This document shows positions 1 to 5,802 of a DNA stretch of 6,383 nucleotides, piece by piece; position 1 is the stretch's first letter; every line of letters starts with the position of its first letter. The notes under the pieces were generated by a model. The model did not search any database and was not told the origin of the DNA. It saw nothing but the letters and a program-made list of their open reading frames with translations. Made by a program: the position numbers and the translations under genes. This DNA is from Planctomycetota bacterium (GTDB lineage: Bacteria; Planctomycetota; UBA8108; UBA1146; JAJFFE01), in NCBI GenBank assembly GCA_020425835.1, contig JAGQRC010000226.1, positions 1 to 6,383 on the forward strand. The letters run 5' to 3'.

Positions 1-1830
1 AGCCTCCCCCCTCGCGCGGAGCGCGACCATCAGGATCGAAATGTCGGCCGGGGTCACGCCGGCGATCCGGCCCGCTTGGCCGAGCGTCGCCGGTCGGAAG
101 CGAGCGAGCTTCTCGCGAGCCTCCGTGCGGAGACCCGGAATCGAGTCGTAGGGCATCGACTCCGGGAGCCGCCACTCCTCCATCCGACGCGCCTTCTCGA
201 TCTGCGCATGCTGCCGGTCGATGTAGTGCTCGTACCTCGCGCTGATCGCGACTTGCCTCTTGACGTCTTCGGACAGTGCGCCCGCGTCTTCCGGAAGCCA
301 CCCCACGACATCTTCGAAACGGGCCCCGGGTCGACGCAGACGTTGGATCAACGGCTCACCGGCGATCCGGCGCTCTCGGAGCAGCTCCAGCGTCCCATCG
401 ATCTGCGCTCGCTTCTTCCGTACCACGTCCGCCTGTCGGGGATCGACCAGCCCGAGGGACTCCCCGATCTCGACCAGCCTCAAGTCGGCGTTGTCGTGGC
501 GGAGCAGGAGCCGATACTCCGCGCGGGCGGTGAACATGCGATACGGTTCCCGCGGATCGCAGCGCACCAGATCGTCGGCGAGGACACCGATATAGGCTTG
601 GTCCCTCGAGAGCTCGAACGCCGGCTCGTCGCGCAGAGAGCGCACGGCGTTGACGCCGGCGAGGAACCCCTGCACCCCGGCCTCCTCGTACCCCGAGGTC
701 CCACAGATCTGACCCGCCATGTAGAGCCCGTCCACGCGCCGAGTCTCGAACGTGGTGCGGATCTGATGCGGCGGGAAGAAGTCGTACTCGACCGCGTATC
801 CGTAGCGGAGGAACTTCGCCCCCGCACAGCCCGGGAGCCGTCGAACGATCTCCTCCTGAACGTCGGACGGAAGGCTGGTCGAGATGCCGTTGACGTAGAT
901 CGAGTCGCCGTCGCGCCCCTCCGGCTCGAGGTGGACGGTGTGGCCGCTGCGGTCCGGAAAGCGCACGACCTTGTCCTCGATCGACGGGCAGTAGCGCGGT
1001 CCGATCCCCTCGATGTTCCCGCTGTACATCGGCGAGCGATCGAGGTTGTCGCGGATCACCTCGTGGATCGTCTCGTCGGTCCGCGTCACGTGACACTGCA
1101 CCCACTCCCGGCGCGGCGGCGGCAGGAAGTGGGAGAACCCGTCCGGCTCGGCCTCGCCCGGCTGCGGCGTGAGCACGGAGAAGTCGATCGAGGCGCGCGA
1201 GAGCCGCGGCGGAGTCCCGGTCTTCAGGCGGCCCGCCTCGAACCCGAGGCGCTCCAGCTCGCCCGACAACCCGACGACCGCGTCCTCGCCGATCCGACCC
1301 CCGGTGGTCTTGGACTCTCCGGTGTGCATCAACCCTCGCAGGAAGGTCCCGTTCGTCAAGATCACGCGACGCGCCCGGACTTCGGAGCCGTCCGCCAGAA
1401 CGACGCCGCGGACGCCCCCCGATCCGATGAGCAGACCTTCGACGGAGCCCGCGATGACCGTGAGTCCCTCCGTCGCCGCGAGCCTCGCCTGCATGGCGCG
1501 CGCGTAGGCATCCTTGTCGACCTGGGCTCGAAGCGACTGGACGGCCTCCCCCTTCGACGTGTTGAGCACGCGGTACTGGATCGCGGTGTGATCCGTGACC
1601 TGCCCCATCGCTCCACCCAGAGCGTCGAGCTCTCGAATCAGTTGCCCCTTGCCCACCCCCCCCATGGCAGGGTTGCAGGAGAGCGCGCCGATCGTCCCCG
1701 GGTTCAAGGTCACGAGGGCGACCCGGACCCGATGGCCGGCACGATGTTGCCCCATGCGCGCGGCGGCCAGCGCGGCCTCGCAACCCGCGTGGCCTCCACC
1801 GACTACGATGACTTCGAACGGATCGGACAT
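1..1830 (-). CDS. mnmG: tRNA uridine-5-carboxymethylaminomethyl modification enzyme MnmG (GidA), 3' end cut by window edge
   Basis: MnmG is a cytosolic FAD enzyme that works with the GTPase MnmE to add the carboxymethylaminomethyl group to U34 of tRNAs reading split codon boxes. The frame is open for 610 codons from ATG at 1830 to the left edge, with no stop or frameshift. Visible motifs are the FAD-binding GGGHAGCEAA (11-20), SCNPAMGGVGKG (51-62) with Cys52, LKTGTPPR (202-209), NLDRSPMYSG (262-271), GPRYCPSIEDK (277-287) with Cys281, NGISTSLPSDVQ (314-325), GTSGYEEAGVQG (377-388) and EPYRMFTARAEYRLLLR (428-444). The C-terminal MnmE-binding part ends in GVTPADISILMVAL (591-604). Cys52 and Cys281 match the two catalytic cysteines known in E. 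coli (about 47 and 277). By comparison with the roughly 629-residue E. coli protein, only about ten residues are missing. No clear Shine-Dalgarno precedes the ATG. An in-frame GTG lies 12 bases upstream (1842), but the ATG gives the usual N-terminus. The gene is divergent from the cytochrome gene and has its own promoter. Confidence 0.97.
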   Translation of the reverse strand, partial: MSDPFEVIVVGGGHAGCEAALAAARMGQHRAGHRVRVALVTLNPGTIGALSCNPAMGGVGKGQLIRELDALGGAMGQVTDHTAIQYRVLNTSKGEAVQSLRAQVDKDAYARAMQARLAATEGLTVIAGSVEGLLIGSGGVRGVVLADGSEVRARRVILTNGTFLRGLMHTGESKTTGGRIGEDAVVGLSGELERLGFEAGRLKTGTPPRLSRASIDFSVLTPQPGEAEPDGFSHFLPPPRREWVQCHVTRTDETIHEVIRDNLDRSPMYSGNIEGIGPRYCPSIEDKVVRFPDRSGHTVHLEPEGRDGDSIYVNGISTSLPSDVQEEIVRRLPGCAGAKFLRYGYAVEYDFFPPHQIRTTFETRRVDGLYMAGQICGTSGYEEAGVQGFLAGVNAVRSLRDEPAFELSRDQAYIGVLADDLVRCDPREPYRMFTARAEYRLLLRHDNADLRLVEIGESLGLVDPRQADVVRKKRAQIDGTLELLRERRIAGEPLIQRLRRPGARFEDVVGWLPEDAGALSEDVKRQVAISARYEHYIDRQHAQIEKARRMEEWRLPESMPYDSIPGLRTEAREKLARFRPATLGQAGRIAGVTPADISILMVALRARGEA

Positions 1831-1877
1831 GAGGTCGGACACTCGCTGGCTGCCGTGAAGCACCGCCGTGGGGGTCG

Positions 1878-1897
1878 GCGAACGACGTATCGTTCGC
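1878..1897. promoter_or_regulatory. 8-bp perfect inverted repeat in the mnmG leader
   Basis: GCGAACGA (1878-1885) and TCGTTCGC (1890-1897) are perfect reverse complements separated by CGTA. The repeat lies about 48 bases before the mnmG ATG and about 30 bases downstream of the predicted mnmG transcription start. It could be an operator for a dimeric regulator, or an RNA hairpin in the mnmG 5' UTR. It has no T-run, so it does not look like a simple intrinsic terminator. Its function is inferred only from position and symmetry. Confidence 0.45.
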
Positions 1898-1934
1898 GGA
1901 AAGAAGGAATTGAGGCTCGCGGTCGAGTGCGCGG

Positions 1935-1962
1935 ATCATAGCACCGTCCGGGCCCCTGTCCA
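1935..1962 (-). promoter_or_regulatory. Predicted sigma-70-type promoter for mnmG
   Basis: On the minus strand, TGGACA (1962-1957, five of six matches to TTGACA) is followed by a 16-base spacer and TATGAT (1940-1935, five of six matches to TATAAT). The bases TGC immediately before the -10 make an extended -10 element. Transcription would start near 1928, giving an mnmG leader of about 100 bases that contains the inverted repeat at 1878-1897. This is read by eye from consensus; there is no experimental support. Confidence 0.55.
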
Positions 1963-2021
1963 CCGCCCACGCCTTCGGGTCGACCGCACCACAGCGGCGT
2001 TCGAGAGCGGGTCCGATCCGC

Positions 2022-2027
2022 TATAAT
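2022..2027 (+). promoter_or_regulatory. Candidate -10 box for the multiheme cytochrome gene
   Basis: A perfect TATAAT lies about 50 bases before the cytochrome ATG, predicting a start near 2034. No convincing -35 is present at 16-18 bases upstream; the region around 1998-2005 matches poorly. Activation by a regulator or an alternative sigma factor is therefore possible. A short inverted repeat, AGCGG (2006-2010) and CCGCT (2018-2022), abuts the -10 and could be a binding site, but it is only 5 bp long. Confidence 0.4.
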
Positions 2028-2075
2028 CGGCGCCCCGAGAACGACCCTTCCCCCCGATCCGATCGAGGCTCTTCC

Positions 2076-4016
2076 ATGCGACGACTCTGCACCCTGTTCC
2101 TCGTGGTGGCCGTCCCCGCACTGTCGGGTGCACAGACTCTTCCCGTGCCCACGACCCTGATCGACTTCTTCCAGCCGGGAACACAGCCGCTCGCGATGGT
2201 GGATCCCGTGATCGGCGGAACGGGCTGCACGACCTGTCATGCGGGCTTCGATCCGGAGACGGCCCCGTTCGACCACTGGCAGGTGAGCATCATGGCGCAG
2301 GCGATGCGCGACCCACTGTTCCACGCCTGCCTCGCCGTCGCCAACCAGGATGCGCAGTTCGTCGGCGATCTCTGCCTGCGCTGCCACTCGCCGATCGGAT
2401 GGCTCGATGGAAACAGCACCCCGACGGATGGCTCGGCGATCTCGGGCGTCAGCGAATACGACGGGGTCACCTGTCACTTCTGCCATCGGATGGTCGATCC
2501 CGTCTACCAGCCCGGCGTCAGCCCGCCCGACGATTTCGGCATCCTGAACGGCCTGCTCGACCCGGTCACCGACTCCCACAGCGGACAATACGTCGTCGAT
2601 CCGCAAGACCGTCGCCGCGGTCCGTTCGATCTCGTCCCGGGATTCGCGTTCCACGAGTGGCGAAAGTCCCCGTACCACTCGGAGTCGAGGATGTGCGGCA
2701 CCTGCCATGACGTGAGCAACCCCGTGTTCGAGAAGGTCGGGAACGACTACGTGCCCACCGATCTCGATCAGCCGCACCCGACGCACGATCGTTACCAAGA
2801 GTTCCCGATCGAGCGGACCTACAGTGAGTGGCTGCAGAGCGCCTTCGCCACGGGACCGATCGACATGGGCGGACGGTTCGGAGGGAATCAGAGCGCGGTC
2901 AGCACCTGCCAGGACTGCCACATGCCGAGGACCACGGGGTACGCGTGCACGTTCTCCGGAAGCTCGGTGTTCCGGACCAACTTGCCCCAACACGACTTCA
3001 ACGGATCACACACCTGGGTCCTCGACGCGATCGACAATCTCGACTTCACGATGGAGATCTACCAGGATCCCGCCTACATGAACCCCGTCCAGCTCGCCGC
3101 CGCGAAGGATCGCAACATCTCGATGCTGGAGAGAGCGTCGGACCTCGAGTTGACCCAGACCGGCGCAGACCTGCAGGTGCGAGTGATCAACCAGACCGGG
3201 CACAAGCTCCCGAGCGGGTACCCGGAGGGACGTCGAGTCTGGGTCAACGTGCGATTCCTCGACGCCGGAGGCGCACTGGTGCGCGAGCACGGCCACTACG
3301 ACTCGACGACGGCGGACCTGACCACGACCGACACCAAGGTCTACGAAACCCACCTCGGCCTCGACGCCACGATGGCGGGGGTGACGGGTCTCCCGGAAGG
3401 GCCTTCGTTCCACTTCGCGCTCAACAACAAGACTTACAAGGACAACCGGATCCCCCCGCGGGGCTTCACCAATGCCGGCTTCGCGTCCGTGCAAGCGGCC
3501 CCGGTCGGGTACAGCTATCCGGACGGGCAATACTGGGACGATACCGCCTTCCCGATTCCCACCGACGCCACCCAGGCCGAGGTCACGATCTACTACCAGA
3601 CCGCGTCGAAGGAATACATCACGTTCCTCCGCGATGCGAACACGACCAACAACGCGGGCGACGTCCTCCACGCGCAGTGGGAGCTGCTGGGCAAGGGCCC
3701 ACCCGTCGTGATGGACAACGCGACCATCGCCTTCACCGATGCAGAGTTCGTCCGATCCGACTGCAACCAGGATGGTGGCTTCGACGTGAGCGATCCGGTG
3801 GCGCTTCTCGGCGTCTTGTTCACGCTCGCTCCGACCCCGACCTGCCTCGACGCATGCGACGTCAACGACGACGCGGCCCTCGACATCTCCGATCCGGTCT
3901 ACTCGCTGGCGGCGCTGTTCTCGGCCGGCGCGCTCCCCACGGCCCCCTACCCGAACTGTGGACCGGACCCGACCTCGCCGGACGGGCTCTCGTGCCTCGA
4001 GTCCACCTGTCCCTGA
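2076..4016 (+). CDS. Secreted pentaheme c-type cytochrome with C-terminal dockerin-like module
   Basis: This is a 646-residue exported multiheme cytochrome, likely an electron-transfer or small-molecule redox protein; substrate and partner are unknown. It starts at ATG 2076 with GAGG (2065-2068) seven bases upstream. Residues 1-19 form a Sec signal peptide (basic RR, hydrophobic core 4-16, SGA cleavage before Q20). There are five CXXCH heme sites: CTTCH (51-55), CLRCH (100-104), CHFCH (133-137), CGTCH (207-211) and CQDCH (278-282). HW (67-68) and HEWRKSPYH (193-201) offer distal heme ligands. The layout resembles cytochrome c554-like multiheme families. Residues about 355-555 look like a beta-rich domain beginning with the motif NQTGHKLPSGYPEGRR (372-387), which I recall from related multiheme cytochromes. 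The C-terminal 85 residues hold two dockerin/EF-hand-type loops (ligand positions D562, N564, D566, D570, D573 and D595, N597, D599, D603, D606), each followed by a hydrophobic helix ending in LF, plus six cysteines (563, 590, 594, 628, 640, 645). This tail probably anchors or docks the protein outside the cell. Cytochrome and export calls are firm; the exact reaction is not known. Confidence 0.88.
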   Translation: MRRLCTLFLVVAVPALSGAQTLPVPTTLIDFFQPGTQPLAMVDPVIGGTGCTTCHAGFDPETAPFDHWQVSIMAQAMRDPLFHACLAVANQDAQFVGDLCLRCHSPIGWLDGNSTPTDGSAISGVSEYDGVTCHFCHRMVDPVYQPGVSPPDDFGILNGLLDPVTDSHSGQYVVDPQDRRRGPFDLVPGFAFHEWRKSPYHSESRMCGTCHDVSNPVFEKVGNDYVPTDLDQPHPTHDRYQEFPIERTYSEWLQSAFATGPIDMGGRFGGNQSAVSTCQDCHMPRTTGYACTFSGSSVFRTNLPQHDFNGSHTWVLDAIDNLDFTMEIYQDPAYMNPVQLAAAKDRNISMLERASDLELTQTGADLQVRVINQTGHKLPSGYPEGRRVWVNVRFLDAGGALVREHGHYDSTTADLTTTDTKVYETHLGLDATMAGVTGLPEGPSFHFALNNKTYKDNRIPPRGFTNAGFASVQAAPVGYSYPDGQYWDDTAFPIPTDATQAEVTIYYQTASKEYITFLRDANTTNNAGDVLHAQWELLGKGPPVVMDNATIAFTDAEFVRSDCNQDGGFDVSDPVALLGVLFTLAPTPTCLDACDVNDDAALDISDPVYSLAALFSAGALPTAPYPNCGPDPTSPDGLSCLESTCP

Positions 4017-4026
4017 TTCAGCGCGA

Positions 4027-4042
4027 GCCGCGCCAGCGCGGC
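4027..4042 (+). terminator. Weak hairpin after the cytochrome gene
   Basis: GCCGCGC (4027-4033) and GCGCGGC (4036-4042) are perfect complements around CA, starting 11 bases after the cytochrome stop codon. The realistic structure is a 6-bp GC stem with a 4-base loop. There is no T-tract, so it is at best a weak or Rho-assisted terminator, or a 3'-end stabilising hairpin. Confidence 0.3.
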
Positions 4043-4083
4043 CCACGCCGGTTCGCACGGCCGCCTCCGTGAAGGTCCGAGAA

Positions 4084-4099
4084 GATCGGGTTCCCGATC
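4084..4099. other. Second short hairpin between cytochrome and receiver genes
   Basis: GATCGGG (4084-4090) and CCCGATC (4093-4099) pair perfectly around TT. The element lies 40 bases before the receiver gene's first ATG, in a gap with no convincing promoter boxes or small gene. It could be part of a transcript end for the cytochrome or of a leader for the receiver gene. A chance palindrome is possible, because GATC is very frequent throughout the window. Confidence 0.25.
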
Positions 4100-4138
4100 C
4101 AGTTCGGGGTTCGGCGCCCCTCGCCGTCCTGCCGAAAG

Positions 4139-4915
4139 ATGGAGCGGGAGGGTCCGAACGGGGCGAGGATGCCGGGTCCACTTCTCTGCGTCGGAGAGTC
4201 CACGGTGTGGAGGCACATCGTGGGGAATCTCGCGAACGATCGCGGACTGGAGGTCTGCTACGTGGAGGGCGCGTGTGCCGCTCTCGCCGAGATCTGTTGC
4301 CGGATCCCGATCGGCATCGTCACCGGCTTCGAGCTCCCCGACCTCAATGCGGGGAGCCTGGTCGCCGCCCTGCGGGTCGACCCGAAGACGCGGAGCATCC
4401 CGATCGCCGTCCTGACCTCGGGCGACCGCGTCCAACGGCTGGTCTACTACCCCGACGCGGTGATCCGTCGTCAAGGCAACGGCGCAGCCCAACTCGAGGC
4501 CTTCTTCGACTGCGTCTTCACCCGGAGCGAGTGCGATCCCGACTCGTCCCCGGCTCGCGTGCTCGTCGTCGAGGACAGCACGACCATCCAGCGGATCGCG
4601 GCGCGCTTCCTCCACGTCGCCGGGTACGAGGTGGCGATCGCGGAGAACGGGCGCGAGGCCATCGAGATCATCGAGCAGGAGTCGTTCGATCTCGTTCTGA
4701 TGGACGTCGAGATGCCGGAGATGGACGGACGCTCGGCGATCGTCGAGCTTCGGGGGCGCGGTCAGAAGATGCCGATCGTCGCGCTGACCGCGCACGACGA
4801 AGCGGATTTCGAGGAAGAGGCGCGTTCGCTCGGTTTCGACGGGGTGAGCACGAAACCGATCGACCGGGACCGGCTGCTGGCAACGTGCGCCCGTTACGTG
4901 CAGCACTCGACGTGA
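4139..4915 (+). CDS. Tandem-receiver response regulator, N-terminal receiver degenerate
   Basis: This is a 258-residue soluble protein made of two receiver-like domains with no DNA-binding or enzymatic output domain. The C-terminal receiver (about 140-254) is complete. It has VLVVEDS (141-147) with the acidic pair E145/D146, phosphoacceptor D189 in LMDVEMPEMDG (187-197), T217 in ALTAHD (215-220), and K239 in STKP (237-240). The N-terminal domain (about 14-127) keeps the fold pattern, for example LLCVGEST (15-22), FELPDLNAG (64-72) and IAVLTSGD (89-96). However, G63 replaces the phosphoacceptor Asp, G19 replaces one acidic residue, and Arg (about 111) stands where Lys is expected, so it should not be phosphorylated. 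It is also rich in cysteine (17, 40, 46, 53, 54). The protein probably acts as a phosphorelay intermediate or a protein-interaction regulator for a kinase outside the window. The start is uncertain: ATG 4139 and ATG 4169 both lack a well-spaced Shine-Dalgarno, and ATG 4169 gives a more typical receiver N-terminus. Co-transcription with the cytochrome is possible but not shown. Confidence 0.85.
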   Translation: MEREGPNGARMPGPLLCVGESTVWRHIVGNLANDRGLEVCYVEGACAALAEICCRIPIGIVTGFELPDLNAGSLVAALRVDPKTRSIPIAVLTSGDRVQRLVYYPDAVIRRQGNGAAQLEAFFDCVFTRSECDPDSSPARVLVVEDSTTIQRIAARFLHVAGYEVAIAENGREAIEIIEQESFDLVLMDVEMPEMDGRSAIVELRGRGQKMPIVALTAHDEADFEEEARSLGFDGVSTKPIDRDRLLATCARYVQHST

Positions 4916-4930
4916 GACTCACCCAGCTGA

Positions 4931-4951
4931 GAGTGTCGGGTGCCGACGCTC
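4931..4951. terminator. Hairpin in the convergent gap, possible bidirectional terminator
   Basis: GAGTGTCGG (4931-4939) pairs with CCGACGCTC (4943-4951) as a 9-bp stem with one T-G wobble (on the plus-strand transcript) and a 3-base loop. It begins 15 bases after the receiver stop codon and overlaps the TGA of the convergent DUF59 gene (4952-4950). No T-run follows on either strand, so the terminator call rests on stem strength and on its place between convergent genes. Confidence 0.4.
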
Positions 4952-5291
4952 ACCACATGCCGAGCTCCAGGCGAGCCGCCTCCGACATCCGCTCGGGGGT
5001 CCAGGGTGGGTCCCAGACGATCTGAACGTCGACGTCCTCGACACCGTCCAGAGCGCGGACCTTCATCTGCACCTCGCCGGGCATGGACTCCGCCGCTGGA
5101 CAGTTCGGCGAGGTCAGGGTCATCCGGATCACCACCTGGCCAGCGTCGGAGATGTCGATCCCGTAGATCAGCCCGAGCTCGTGGATGTCGACGGGGATCT
5201 CCGGATCGAACACCGTCTTGAGGACGCGGATCACGCGATCCTCGTCGGGCGGCGCGGCGGCATGTGAATCGGGTGGGGTCTCTTCGTTCAT
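4950..5291 (-). CDS. sufT: DUF59 / MIP18-family SUF-associated Fe-S assembly protein (SufT-like)
   Basis: This is a 113-residue protein of the DUF59 (MIP18, PaaD/YitW/SufT-like) family. Such proteins help mature iron-sulfur proteins in the cytosol and are often encoded at the end of suf operons. The family signatures are DPEIPVDIHELGLIY (29-43), TLTSPNCPAAESMPGEV (58-74) with the conserved Cys64, and WDPPWTPERMSEAARLELG (93-111). The first 18 residues are acidic and low in complexity, probably disordered. The start is ATG 5291, preceded by a GGGAG Shine-Dalgarno eight bases away. A longer in-frame start at 5354 would overlap sufU and add an unrelated arginine- and proline-rich leader, so I reject it. 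It lies 22 bases after the sufU stop on the same strand and is presumably co-transcribed with it. The family assignment is strong. The symbol is less certain, because DUF59 members near suf genes carry several names. Confidence 0.9.
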   Translation of the reverse strand: MNEETPPDSHAAAPPDEDRVIRVLKTVFDPEIPVDIHELGLIYGIDISDAGQVVIRMTLTSPNCPAAESMPGEVQMKVRALDGVEDVDVQIVWDPPWTPERMSEAARLELGMW

Positions 5292-5313
5292 CGTCGCTGC
5301 TCCCTCGGGAAGG

Positions 5314-5802
5314 TCATTCGGTCGACACCGGCTCGTCGCCGGAGGCCTCGCCACCGCTGGCCTCGAGGGCCGACGCGAGCGTGTGCCAGACGAGGGTCGC
5401 GCACTTCACTCGAGTGGGAAACTCGCAGACCCCTTGGAACACTTCGAGCTTCCCGAGGCGGCTGCGGTCCTCGTCGTCGATCGAGCTCGACTCGCCCGTC
5501 GGGTCCCCCTTCACCAGCCGGCCGAAGGAGTCGAACAGGGACCTCGCCTCCTCGAGCGACTTCCCGCGGAGGATCTCGGTCAGCATGGACGCCGATGCGG
5601 TGGAGATCGCGCACCCCACACCCTCGAACGTCACCTCCTCGATCACTCCGCCGACCACCCGAACGAACACCGTCACCCGATCACCGCACAACGGGTTGTA
5701 GCCCTCCGCCTTGTGCGTCGCGTCGGCGAGTTCGCGCAGATTGCGCGGCTGACGATTGTGATCGAGGATCACCTCTTGGTAGAGATCGCGCAGATCGGAC
5801 AT
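5314..5802 (-). CDS. sufU: SufU, Zn-dependent sulfur acceptor of the SUF Fe-S system
   Basis: This 162-residue IscU-like protein is of the SufU type. It accepts persulfide sulfur from SufS through its bound zinc and passes it on to Fe-S assembly. The N-terminus LRDLYQEVILDHNRQPRN (4-21) is typical. The expected zinc ligands are C39 and D41 in NPLCGDRV (36-43), C64 in GVGCAISTASASM (61-73), and C134 in FPTRVKCATLVW (128-139). The segment between C64 and C134 carries the SufU-specific insertion (about residues 95-122) that is absent from IscU scaffold proteins. From memory of B. subtilis SufU (C41, D43, C66, C128), this spacing is about eight residues longer here, with an acidic, serine-rich stretch at 102-113. 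The ATG overlaps the sufS stop by one base (TGATG at 5804-5800), indicating translational coupling. No IscU-type lysine-bearing scaffold gene is seen nearby. Confidence 0.95.
   Translation of the reverse strand: MSDLRDLYQEVILDHNRQPRNLRELADATHKAEGYNPLCGDRVTVFVRVVGGVIEEVTFEGVGCAISTASASMLTEILRGKSLEEARSLFDSFGRLVKGDPTGESSSIDDEDRSRLGKLEVFQGVCEFPTRVKCATLVWHTLASALEASGGEASGDEPVSTE

Noticed and set aside
61..370. Repeated decamer GGCGATCCGG at 61 and 361
   Set aside because: Both copies fall within the mnmG coding sequence, encode the same short residue run by chance, and fit the general GATC richness.
76..1941. Long open frame (621 codons) on the plus strand opposite mnmG
   Set aside because: It is antisense to a gene with unbroken MnmG motifs and translates to an arginine-rich, motif-free sequence. 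High GC with biased third positions leaves such frames open by chance.
356..1963. Open frame of 535 codons on the minus strand in another frame of mnmG
   Set aside because: Same strand but shifted from the true mnmG frame; the product is rich in Arg and Gly with no recognisable domain.
1803..2993. Open frame of 396 codons on the minus strand across the intergenic region and the cytochrome 5' part
   Set aside because: It is antisense to the signal peptide and four heme motifs, overlaps the mnmG start and has no domain of its own.
2828..4072. Open frame of 414 codons on the plus strand inside the cytochrome gene
   Set aside because: It is a frame-shifted shadow; the overlapping frame carries the fifth heme motif and the dockerin-like tail.
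3006..4181. Open frame of 391 codons on the minus strand opposite the cytochrome 3' half
   Set aside because: Antisense composition shadow rich in Arg, Gly and Val without motifs.
3947..5025. Overlapping open frames on both strands across the receiver gene
   Set aside because: Both conflict with the clear receiver signatures in the accepted frame, and their products are low-complexity Arg-rich sequences.
5292..5354. Extended start for the DUF59 gene at 5354
   Set aside because: It would overlap sufU by about 40 bases and add a non-conserved leader, whereas ATG 5291 has a well-placed Shine-Dalgarno.
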